DNA of 64,000 nt from Platycnemis pennipes (taxonomy: Eukaryota > Arthropoda > Insecta > Odonata > Platycnemididae). The position numbers and the translations under genes are program-made. A model generated the notes under the pieces. It made no database searches, was not told the DNA's origin, and was given only the letters and a program-made list of their open reading frames with translations. The stretch lies in the NCBI GenBank assembly GCA_933228895.1, contig OW121858.1, positions 26,559,859-26,623,858 of the forward strand, in the 5' to 3' direction. Shown in pieces: positions 1 to 8,999 of this stretch. Each line of letters starts with the position of its first letter. The stretch's first letter is position 1.

Positions 1-600
1 GTGTGGTGTGCCACAAGAAGTTCTCCCAGGGTGGGACCCTGAGCAGTCACATGAGGACCCATGACGGAAAGAGGCCTTTTGAGTGTGAGGAGTGCAACAA
101 AAAGTTCTCCCGCAAAACAATTCTGAGTGATCACATGAGGACCCATGACGGAAGGAGGCCTTTTGAATGTGGGGTGTGCAACAAAACGTTCTCCCACAGA
201 ACGACCCTGAGGAATCACATGAGGACCCATGACGGAAAGAGGCCTTTTGAGTGTGAGTTGTGCAACAAAAAGTTCTCCCGCAAAACAACTCTGAGGAATC
301 ACATGAGGACCCATGATGGAATGAGGCCGTTTGCCGTTTGAGTGTGTGGTGTGCCACAGGAAGTTCTCCCAGGGTGGGACCCTGAGCAGTCACATGAGGA
401 CCCATGACGGAATGAGGCCGTATGAGTGTCAGCTGTGCCACAAGAAGTTCATCCTGAATGGGACCCTGAGAAGACACATGAGGACCCATGATGGAATGAG
501 GCCTTTTGGGTGTGAGCTGTGTCACAAAAAGTTCTCCCAGAGTGGGAGCCTAAGGAAGCACATGGATCAGCATAAAGAGAGAAGCCACAAATGTCAGTAA
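1..600 (+). pseudogene. C2H2 zinc-finger gene, 3' part, frameshifted (ZNF-1)
   Basis: Seven tandem C2H2 fingers (C-X2-C-X12-H-X3-H) are visible, the first cut by the window edge. They are joined by an HDGKRP or HDGMRP linker instead of the usual HTGEKP. Finger helices include SQGGTLSSH (fingers 1 and 5, identical), SRKTILSDH, SHRTTLRNH, SRKTTLRNH, ILNGTLRRH and SQSGSLRKH. Proteins of this type are usually sequence-specific nuclear DNA-binding factors; the target here is unknown. The frame breaks where the 7-bp unit gccgttt is directly repeated at 326-339, giving a +1 shift between fingers 4 and 5; both sides are otherwise clean. The second frame stops at 598-600. The fingers resemble those of the gene at 46.5-47.6 kb. 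A recent pseudogene is likely, but a base-calling error at the 7-bp repeat would also fit. Confidence 0.85.
326..339. repeat. 7-bp direct duplication that breaks ZNF-1
   Basis: The unit gccgttt occurs twice in tandem (326-332 and 333-339). Removing one copy would restore the finger linker frame, so this duplication accounts for the frameshift. Confidence 0.85.
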
Positions 601-840
601 GGTCGCAAATTGTAGAAGACCAAGTCGGACGTCAGGAGGCACGTGGAAAGGCACAGCTAGAAAAAGGCATTCAGCTGTGAGTAGTTCTCGAAGACGTTCC
701 GATCTAAGTACGCTCTAAGGAAACCGGTCGCTGCACAAATTGGAAAGAGGTCATAAGTCACGGGTATGTACTAGGGAGTTTGTGACAGAGGACAATCTGA
801 AAGTACACCGCAAGTACTTAGACAAGAAGATGTAAGTTTT
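601..840 (+). pseudogene. Decayed zinc-finger tail of ZNF-1
   Basis: After the stop the sequence still reads as remnants of further fingers (around 620-660 KSDVRRHVERH is legible) but with many stops. The tail around 47830-48000, downstream of ZNF-3, is similar DNA (both have a cacaaattgtagaag stretch and a gcgttccgat or acgttccgat stretch). The two paralogues therefore share an ancestral, longer C-terminus. Confidence 0.55.
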
Positions 841-1538
841 TTGTGTCGTTGAGAGTAGATTGACCACGGTGGAAAAGAACTGACGTAAGAAGCACGTGAA
901 GAGCGCTCACGGAAGTTGAATGGTGTGGATGGAGTGGTAGTATAAGAGGAGATAAAATGTGTAAAAATACTGAAACGATTCTATCCGTTTTACGGAGGTG
1001 AACTGAGTGGCATCCATAAATTTCGTCGTGCAAATCGAGAGTATATTGGGTGGACTGGCTGTCATGTTCGATTATTGACACAGACGGGGAGTCAAACCTT
1101 ATGTAATATTGAAGAAATACAATTAAAGAATCCAAATAATGAATTCACTGTTTGTTATTATAATGGTAAAAGTAATAAAATTTTGAGGAGTAAATAATAT
1201 CCGTTTAAATTCTACTCTATCATTTAAAGAAACCATTTTTGCACTAGGTGTTCAGTACTCTGGAAAACCGGGAATTCTCAGCAAATTTTATTTATTGGAA
1301 ATATCAAGGAAATATCTAGTTGAATCTGGAATTTTCACTGTTGTCAATGCGTAAAACAGCAATGGAAATAATACGCCATTTTTGGCAAGTTGCATTGTCA
1401 AATTTCCCATATGTTGTCGTTTTTTGCATTCCTGTAACCACTGAGAGTAGGTACAATGTTTTCTATATATACTGTCTGGTCACAGTAAATAAATCAGCAG
1501 CGTAAAGCCTTTTTAGTCCCGTACCGTGTATATGATAT
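841..1538. other. No gene recognised
   Basis: AT-rich intergenic sequence. Short open frames here show no recognisable domain. Confidence 0.5.
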
Positions 1539-1851
1539 TTGTTCTTGGATCTTCATATCGGGAAAAATCTCCAGGATTCTAAAAGAGATTCGGAATCGAA
1601 ACCATCCATCGACAACATGGTGAAAATCTTTGGAACAATGCTAATCGCCGCAGGGGATTTTATTGGTGTCAGTAAACCCTCTGCTTGCCTCATTATCAAA
1701 AGAGTGACCTGTGTAATTGCCAGGCTGGGCAGGAATTTTCTGAAAATACCAACGGGGGAGGATGATATAAGGAGGGCCCAGCTGCAATTGCGAGATTCCC
1801 CAGAATTTTGGCTGCAATAGATTGTACTCATGTGAAAATTCAGGCACCAGG
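1539..1851 (+). pseudogene. PIF/Harbinger (HARBI1-like) transposase nuclease fragment
   Basis: The frame from about 1600 reads MVKIFGTMLIAAGDFIGVSK followed by PSACLIIKRVTCVIARL. This matches the region of HARBI1-type nucleases just before the catalytic core (usual pattern: ...G.....GD..G.S..T.....KRVT..IA.L). After GEDDIRRAQ the frame shifts by +1, and the continuation reads AIARFPRILAAIDCTHVKIQ followed by APG, the family's first catalytic-Asp motif (AAIDCTH). A good donor (CACCAG|gtaagt) follows at 1852. The rest of the DDE core and the Myb-like partner protein were not found nearby. This is a broken fragment of either a transposon or a host HARBI1-derived gene. Confidence 0.72.
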
Positions 1852-2223
1852 TAAGTGAATATCTTCAGGTGTATTCATACCTTACTTTAACTCGCAATAG
1901 CAACATGAGTTGGCTCACAAATACATCACAGGAGAGGTGCCAATCTTTCTTTAAAACTTTCTCATATTATGAAATAATTATCCATTTATAAGTAAGAATT
2001 TGATTAGATGAAAGATTATTTCATGTGAATTCCTTTGAGTTTTGCCAGCAAAACTGAAATTACATTGTATCTAAAGAATAGGTTCTTAGATTACCATTAT
2101 AATATAATTTCATAATAATGTTTACCAACACCAACTTCAAAAAATTATTACAGCATTAATGTCAACTCCAAGGAAAAAATATGTTCAGAATATTTTCTAA
2201 CTATGACATCTCTCATTGGATAC
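1852..2223. other. No gene recognised
   Basis: AT-rich spacer between the Harbinger fragment and ZNF-2; nothing recognised. Confidence 0.5.
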
Positions 2224-3166
2224 CTGTTTATCCTTGTACTCTTTCCCACACACTACACAGCTGTACATTCTTCCGCTGTGAGACGCCATGTGAGACCTGA
2301 GTTGGTTCTTGATCAGGAATGATCTCGGGCAGAGGGTGCAGGGCAAAGGGCGCTTCTGCACGTGCTTTTGCATGTGAACTTTCCGGACACTGTCTCTCTT
2401 GAAACCCTTTCCGCATAACTCACATTTTAAATGCCTCTCCCCAATGTTTTACCGCGATTACGTGGGCCTTCAGGACATGTTTTCTTGAGAAGCTCTTGGA
2501 ACATATGTTGCAAAAGAAGGACTTCAGTCCCAGGTGGACTGAGTGCATGTGCCTCAAGAGGAGAACCTTTTGGAGGAAACTTTTGCCGCAGCGATCCCAA
2601 CTGAACAACTTCTCTCGGTTCTCTTTGGATTTTTTGGTCTTCCTGACGACCGTGTTCTCCAAGACACAATCCTTAAGGAGAACGGAACATATGTGACTCA
2701 TCATTTGGTTTTTCCGTGTGAAAGCCTTCCCGCAATGATCGCAGATGAACTCCTTACAGCTCAAGTCACTAAGTGTGCCAAACACCTCATAATTAAGGCG
2801 GAGAGAGCTGGTGCCATGCTCATTTTCCTGAACCTGTCCTCTTCCCTTACCAGCACACATCTTCGTTCCTGCACAGGTCAGACCTGACGTGTGTCGACAG
2901 AGTCAGCTTCGATACGAACGTAGCCCCACATTCAACACAAATGAATTTCTCTCTTACGTTTCGCCGACCAAAACACCAACTACTACCACCCCGACCTATA
3001 CTCCTGCCTCGAACTGATCCACTCATTGCAGTTTCAGTTCCCCTCTTCGAAGCATCCGTCCCTCCAAATGCATTTTCGTGGTTTGATACTGTATCCAAAT
3101 CTTCCACCGCTACTGTACTTGGTGAAAATCTGGATATGGCATCTTGCTCGGAGACAGCTTCGCGGC
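2224..3166 (-). pseudogene. C2H2 zinc-finger gene exon, frameshifted (ZNF-2)
   Basis: Minus-strand exon that opens after an acceptor (ttctag, 3167-3172) with G-R-E-A-V-S-E-Q-D. The gene at 46471 opens in the same way after its own acceptor. A first finger follows (FICVECGATFVSKLTLSTHV), then in a shifted frame (from about 2860) a linker with FICDHCGKAFTRKNQMMSHI and FFCNICSKSFSRKHVLKAHV. After a second shift near 2430 come LKCELCGKGFKRDSVRKVHM, LPCTLCPRSFLIKNQLRSHM and a partial YSCVVCGKEYKDKQ. Two single-base shifts make it non-coding as read. The N-terminal half is paralogous to ZNF-3, while the last fingers are a different set. It is probably a DNA-binding protein gene relic; sequencing error cannot be excluded. 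Confidence 0.8.
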
Positions 3167-3172
3167 CTAGAA

Positions 3173-3785
3173 AATATTAAGTAAAAGTCTACAAAAGGAT
3201 ATCTCCAGACACGAAGTATCATGACATGATAACAGGTGCCATAAACAGTATTTCGTTTACTATTTAGCAGTTACTAAGGGATTGTTCAAATCTAAATAGA
3301 ATTCAATTCACCAATCCAGAATTCTTTTCTGCAATAGTCCTCTATTTAGATTCCCATACTTCCAATCTCGTCATACAATCCATAGCACCCAAATTTTATT
3401 CATTATCTCAATTACAATGAATTCTAACTTCAATAAAACATCCTGCATTCAACTGATCATTACTTAAATGTTCCATGCACAAGCATTACCCTCTGGCTAC
3501 AATTTTTTTATCCCAACATATTTCTACAATCTTCATTCATCCACCCAGCTGGCACAAAGTATGCTGCTTGCCCGTTTCTTACGACATACTTACGTAAGAA
3601 ATAGGTAAGGAGCTTACCATGAAGTAAGGCGCTTATGCAAGGAATTCCTCAGACCCAGGTAAGAAACGTCGTCACCTGTCGTACCCTGGTGTATGGGAAC
3701 ATATGTAATGTAAAAAATTTAACTTGTAATGTTAATAAGTGCTTGTATTGCCTTTCTACGTAAGCTCAAACTAAAATGTATCTAC
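3173..3785. other. Upstream intron or intergenic DNA of ZNF-2
   Basis: AT-rich, no coding signal recognised. It lies upstream of the ZNF-2 acceptor, so part may be intron. Confidence 0.4.
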
Positions 3786-4255
3786 CTTAGATTATAACAG
3801 CCTTCGTTGAGGCTTTCGCGGTTCGTAGTGATGATTAAAGTAACTTCTTCGGGTATTATCGCATACTCAGTTTAGACTGACGTTTCGCTACCCCTGCTGG
3901 TCGCTTCTACGAGGGTCGATGCTGGTCGAGGGAATGGTAATGCATGCCGGTGTGGGTTGGTATTTATACACTTCAGGTCGGTAGGTTGGTAAGGAGAGGG
4001 GGGAGAATTTTAAGTAGAAAGTTTATTTAAAACGGGCATCCATGTATGATTCTTTTGAAGGCCACCATCTATGCTGAAGTTGGCTTTATGTTTTCTTATT
4101 TCGATGGCCTCTCGATAAAGCTGCGGTTTGAATTTCTTGACCCTGGCAAGAAATTTAGTTTTTTTCGAATTCGATATTATAACCCAGGGCCGCGAGCTCT
4201 GCTGCCGCCGACTTCGAAGGTTGTCCGAGTCGTGTGTCCTGCTGATGCTATATAA
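3786..4255 (-). mobile_element. Penelope-like element, 3' terminal fragment
   Basis: On the minus strand 4014-4160 reads KFLARVKKFKPQLYREAIEI, RKHKANFSIDGGL and WMPVL before a stop. This is the conserved tail that follows the GIY-YIG domain of Penelope-like proteins (the copy at 38.7 kb has TKEAIEIRLENNNLNRDTGF and WRPVI). The following 200 bp look like a Penelope 3' untranslated region and include gaagcgaccagcaggggtag and gcgaaacgtcagtc. Reverse transcriptase and the rest of the endonuclease are absent, so this is a 5'-truncated, inactive copy. Confidence 0.6.
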
Positions 4256-5345
4256 TGAATTAAATTACAAACATAATCGGCTTGAATAACCGTACCATCA
4301 CTAAAAGACGTATTTACATGATAAATGTAATGTTTCCCATTTCAGAATATACCATCAACATAATAATAACTGAAAAATTTACAATATGCTTGGCATGTCG
4401 TAATGTGAGCTCGCCTAGAACCAGATTAGAGAATTAAAGATCACAGTACCCTTCTAAATTGAAAAACTCTACACCGAAGGGGCGCAATTCTATTAATATG
4501 TTTTAATTATGTTATGGAAGAGTAGAAAGACTGCGTCATTTTGTATGATGATATGAACCCTACTTAAATGCATGTGTACGCTATGAAGAATCATTTTACT
4601 TTATAAAGTTCCTTAATCTCTGTATGAATACAGATACATATTAATTTTTGTCATAGGAGGTGATTGTGCTTGTTATATTAATATTAAATGCCCACTAAAA
4701 TTTCATAGTGATTCAAGATAGAGAATTCTATTAAATATATATTTTTTTAAAAAGATTATTGAAAGTTAATTTAATTTAAATAATTTAAACTTAACACAGA
4801 TTTATTCATTCCTATAAAATACAAATTGTGTTTATCAGGTTTTATTGTTTTTTTAATGTGTTTCTTTTAAACACCCAGGTGGTTTTTTTTTGGGTCGGGC
4901 AAAATAGTAACCACCCAGGAGTCTCCCTTGATTACTGCTACTGTTATTCATTTTATATGGCATAGTGTACAATATTTCTCTTCTTTTTTACAGGGCCGGG
5001 ATTGGATGGTTGACAATTCTGTGACCTGCAATTACAGTGTAGTATTTGCTGTGGAAAACAAATAAAAGTTTTATTTTTGACCACAGCCTCTTGTGTTTCA
5101 TTAAACTTGTCAAATTAGTTGTGGAGTGAGAAAAATATGTCTGCTATTAAATGCTAAGGGAAATACACTACCAGTCAGTGAAAGTGTTAAACTAGTATTG
5201 GATCTTTCTCCATTGCTCTTGGTGATGTAGTGTACCACTGCCTGATGAATCAGGATTCATGTAAACACGGCACCCACTTCTGAAATATATGTTCTACTCT
5301 GTACCTATATGATGTGAAACCTAGATTTGAAGGATAGCATTACCA
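4256..5345. other. No gene recognised; possible 3' exon near 4992-5075
   Basis: Mostly AT-rich. A pyrimidine tract and tacag at about 4992 precede a short segment with AATAAA near 5062, which could be a terminal untranslated exon. There is no open frame to support it. Confidence 0.25.
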
Positions 5346-5349
5346 TTCT

Positions 5350-5690
5350 ACAGCACTCAATGGAGGGTAGCCCTACCCTCCATTGAGGGTAGCCCTACCC
5401 TCCATTGAGGGTAACCCACCCTCCATTGAGGGTAGCCCTACCCTCCATTGAGGGTAGCCCTACCCTCCATTGAGGGTAGGCCCTACCATCCGTGGAGGGT
5501 AGATGAAGGGTAGGGCTACCATCCACCGAGGGTAGTCCTACCCTCCATGGAGAGTAGCCCTACCCTTCGCCTACCCTCCACGGATGGTAGGGCCTACCCT
5601 CCAAAGTTCTAAAATACCCTCCGTCTACCCTTGCTGGAGGGTAGGCGGTGGGTAGCACTACCATCCGACTACCCTCAATGGAGGGTAAGC
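5350..5690. repeat. Palindromic minisatellite
   Basis: About 340 bp of degenerate tandem repeats with a roughly 22-bp unit built from ctaccctcc and ggagggtag half-sites. Early units are regular (ccattgagggtagccctaccct, 22 bp); later ones vary (ccgtggagggtag, ccacggatggtag). Each unit contains both the motif and its reverse complement, so single strands can fold into repeated hairpins. No homologous array was seen elsewhere in the window. Confidence 0.85.
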
Positions 5691-5869
5691 CTACCCACCA
5701 TGGAGGAGTTTATTTCTATCAGGGTAGTGTTATATTTTCATGGAACAACTATTCCAAACCAGAATTACCATCCAATTTGTCCTACAATGCCTAAGCTGAT
5801 TAATGATTACATGTGATTAAAGGAGAATCACACAGCTAATAACATTTCAGAAGAGATTCTGAATATAAT

Positions 5870-6267
5870 ACAAAATTGGAACTAGACAGAAAAGTAGTGA
5901 CATTAATTTCTGGCCATGCTGTTAATATGTTATCCACTGAATGGACTTTACACTGGACCCACATTCCTTACTTTGCACATAAATTGAACTTCATTGTCCC
6001 AAGTTCACTAAAATAAGTAAAAGACCTAAAAAATAGGTTAAAATAGGTGGTAGTTTTTCTCAAGAGAGGTAATGCTGCCCATCAAGATCTTAAATCTTTG
6101 CATTCTCTTAAGTCAATTAGTAAACTTTAAGCAGGAGGTACCCACTACATGGAATTGTATGTATGTACATCATTTTCAATTTAGTATTAAGAAGTAAGGT
6201 ACCAATCCTGTCAGCTCTTGCATTGCCAACAATTGAACCTCCTCAGGCACAAACAGATTTTGAAATA
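5870..6267 (+). pseudogene. hAT-family transposase relic, left part
   Basis: The plus strand reads KLELDRKVVTLISGHAVNML and TEWTLHWTHIPYFAHKLNFI, equivalent to the hAT catalytic-region pattern (TDNA.NM...W.HIPCFAH.LNLI). Remnants of VKDLKNRLK and FLKRGNAAHQDLKSL follow, with several stops. The frame runs into DFEI at 6265 and resumes as IEKLCEIST directly beyond the Tigger insertion. It is inactive: the first catalytic Asp region is altered to ISGHA and stops are present. Confidence 0.68.
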
Positions 6268-8291
6268 CAGTAAAACCCCGTATTTGCACTTTTCTAGGTA
6301 CCCCAGAAAAAAGTGCAAATTGCAGGACAATGCAAATAGTGGAAAATGGAGAATTTTCACCTTTACATACATAATTGCTTAGGAAATGTTAAAAATAAAA
6401 AGCAGGCTGATAAACTGAAACAGAAGAATAGTATTATTTATTTCTTTAACTACAGCTATCCTCATTTACTTTGAATAACATAGCATTTAATATTTAAATT
6501 AATAAAATAAAAAGCAAATTATTTTTCTCTTTCATTGCCAAAACACAAAATAAATTAGAACTAATTCATATTGCACAAAACCAAGAAAAAAAAATGAACA
6601 AATGTAAAAAAAATAACTTAATGAAAATGCAATTTTCAGGTAATGTGGATCCTACACACAATAATATATCTAGTTGAGAATACTGATTAATAAACAGCAG
6701 AATGTTCCTGTTCTGCGACCCCATTTTCACATCCAGAGTATGAAGCTAATCCTCAAATATTGCTGAGTCATCCATGCTTTGATATTTGTGGTGTATCTAG
6801 TGGGCAACTGTTTTACATGCTTGAAACACCTAGGACTTTTTGATTTGCCAATCGCTAGCGGTTGAAGTTTCTCACTTCCATCTGCATTTGTGGTTAATAA
6901 GACAGTAAGTCTTTGTTTACTAAGGGACTCCCCATGACATTGTTCCCTTCTGAAGCACACTGTTTTTGCTGGCAACACATTAAAGAATAATCCTGTCTCG
7001 TGTGCATTGAAAACAACTTTTGGGCTGTAGCCTTGCAGAAGTCTAATCAGTTCAGATACTTTCCAGTATCAATGTTAACACCTTTACTTTATCCACTCAC
7101 TGTCTTGTATACAAGATTGTACCAATTTTTGAATCTATCCAACCAACCATTGGATGCCGTTAAATCTTCGATTCCCGATCTTGTGGAGATATGCAACATA
7201 TTTTCTTGTAAGATGATGCCATTCACAGGGACATTTGATGATCTTGCACCTAAAAACCATTTTTTCAGCATTCGTTCTAATTCTTCATACCTGGAATTCT
7301 TCACATGTTTTCTCTTTTTTAACAAATGTCCATACTGGTTTGCATGTTTTACAATCACATCACGATTTTTCACTATGGTATTCAATATGTCTAGACCGGC
7401 AATCAGATTTGATTCGCCAGATCAATGTGGGTTCCAATATGGGCATCAACTTGCCCTAAAATTTTTATTTTGTCCTCGATTGAAAATGTCGGCTTTTTAC
7501 CTCGCCATTCCATTTTCAAGCAGGATAAATTCTATTTTCCGTACTAATTGAGGGTAACTTATCAACACACAAGCTATACCTCAGTGTTCTACTAGTGTAA
7601 ACTGTCGTGCAACTTCATTGCAGTGTGGCTTGAATGGGAAAATGCAAGTTCCAATAAGTTTTATATTTAAGTAACCCATCATTGTTATAAGTGTTGAATA
7701 AAGTCAGCGTAAATGATCCCAGTTGTCGGTCACATTATATAGCTCCGGTATTTTATCACGTTTCATCACATCTGGTTCAGAAGTCGCTTTCATTCTTAAT
7801 CATATCAAATTCTGTACTAAATCAATATTGCAGTCAACATTCCGACAGGAGTTCTTAACATTGTATTTATTATTAGTGGGGTAGTCCTACTATACATTCA
7901 TTTCATATCATGAATCTTTTCTTCGCGGAAGATAACGAGATAACGTAGTTCAAATTTCCAACACTAGTGGCGTTGTGCCCCACCACATTCAAATTCTTCC
8001 TGAAAATAGTTCTCGTTACTGCTCTCTTGTATTTTTAAGTACATATGTATGAAAGGATGCCAAAAGATAGTTTGTATGCGCTTACACGCACGAGTAACTG
8101 TTTTAGAAGGGAAATTATTTTTTTAGTCAGTAAATCATATTGCAAATAGCAGGAAGATGGAGAAACACACGGTGTAAATACAGGGTTCTACATACGTTGC
8201 AGAGATAGGAAATTTGATGGGACACAAAAAAAAAATGTTGCAATTCACGGGAAAACGTAAATTCCAATAATGCAAATACGGGGTTTTACTG
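6268..8291. mobile_element. Tigger/pogo DNA transposon, complete ends, dead transposase
   Basis: The element begins cagtaaaaccccgtatttgc and ends with the inverted match aatacggggttttactg. Both ends are flanked by TA (6266-6267 and 8292-8293), the Tc1/mariner-pogo target duplication. Length is 2024 bp. It carries a minus-strand Tigger-type transposase relic and sits inside a hAT transposase, whose frame continues across the site when the element is left out. Confidence 0.88.
6660..7513 (-). pseudogene. Tigger-type transposase (CENP-B/jerky family), broken
   Basis: The likely start is ATG at 7513 (MEWRGKKPTFSIEDKIKILG). A psq-type helix-turn-helix is followed, after two stops, by NTIVKNRDVIVKHANQYGHL and a CENP-B-type second helix (SRYEELERMLKKWF, then GWLDRFKNWYNL). 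The DDE core reads PKVVFNAHETGLFFNVLPAK and SKQRLTVLLTTNADGSEKLQ. Two catalytic changes are visible: the usual NADETGLF is NAHETGLF (first Asp to His), and the usual ...FIDN is FINQ near 6670 (second Asp to Asn). Several frameshifts and stops occur. When active, this family cuts and pastes DNA with TA targets; this copy cannot. Confidence 0.82.
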
Positions 8292-8293
8292 TA

Positions 8294-8640
8294 ATAGAAA
8301 AACTCTGTGAAATTTCAACACTTTCCCAAGGGGATACTTTAGAAATCAGCACAGAAAAACAAGTGAAAGCATCTTAACTGTTGCCCCTCAGCCAGGGAAT
8401 GATGGAATACCTACAATTAGATGTTATCCAAAATTTGTAGTGAGTTGTAGGCATTGAAGGCAAGTAACTATCAGTGGAGTACAGGCAACCATGCTATACC
8501 CAAGATTCAATAACATGGCTCTTGACAATTATACTGTCATTGATAGGACAAAAAGTAATATAATTAAAAAAGGAACTGCTGTTAGTGTAGGCTGTGAAAC
8601 TAGATCCAAGCCAGGAAAAGATTATGCAAAAAGCTCCCTC
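8294..8640 (+). pseudogene. hAT-family transposase relic, right part
   Basis: Continues in the same frame as the left part: IEKLCEISTLSQGDTLEIST, EKQVKAS, stop, LLPLSQGMMEYL. Further on it reads ATMLYPRFNNMALDNYTVID, matching the hAT pattern LDPRFK..AF. Stops and shifts are present, and the C-terminal dimerisation domain is missing here. Confidence 0.65.
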
Positions 8641-8999
8641 TTGTGATTGTACCTAAAGGCAATTAAATTCCATTTTGTGGAGCAAAATCTTTCATAGTTC
8701 ACCAAATGCTGCAGCCATTACTAAAGTAGATGAATCTTTAAAGGAACCCAATTTTTTACATCATGAATACCAACTTCAGTGTTGAGAAAAAACCAAGGGG
8801 TATACCAAAGAATTATAACACCTTGATAAAAATAACTTTTGTTGCTGGCTATCCATGCCCTATCAAAGGGCATTCTCCAAGGCTGGATCTATCTTATTGA
8901 AAAGATAGAGAAGCCTAGATATAGCCTCCAGATAGAAAGAGAAGCCTCGAGCCTAATAAGCTCTCAAAAATTTTATTTTTTATTGTAAACCTGAATTAA

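Noticed and set aside
3851..3930. Hammerhead core in the Penelope fragment on the minus strand
   Set aside because: A GAAAC box (gcgaaacgtcag) is present but no CTGATGA box with a paired stem precedes it.
5350..5690. CRISPR-like array
   Set aside because: No constant repeat with unique spacers; it is a degenerate satellite in a eukaryotic genome.
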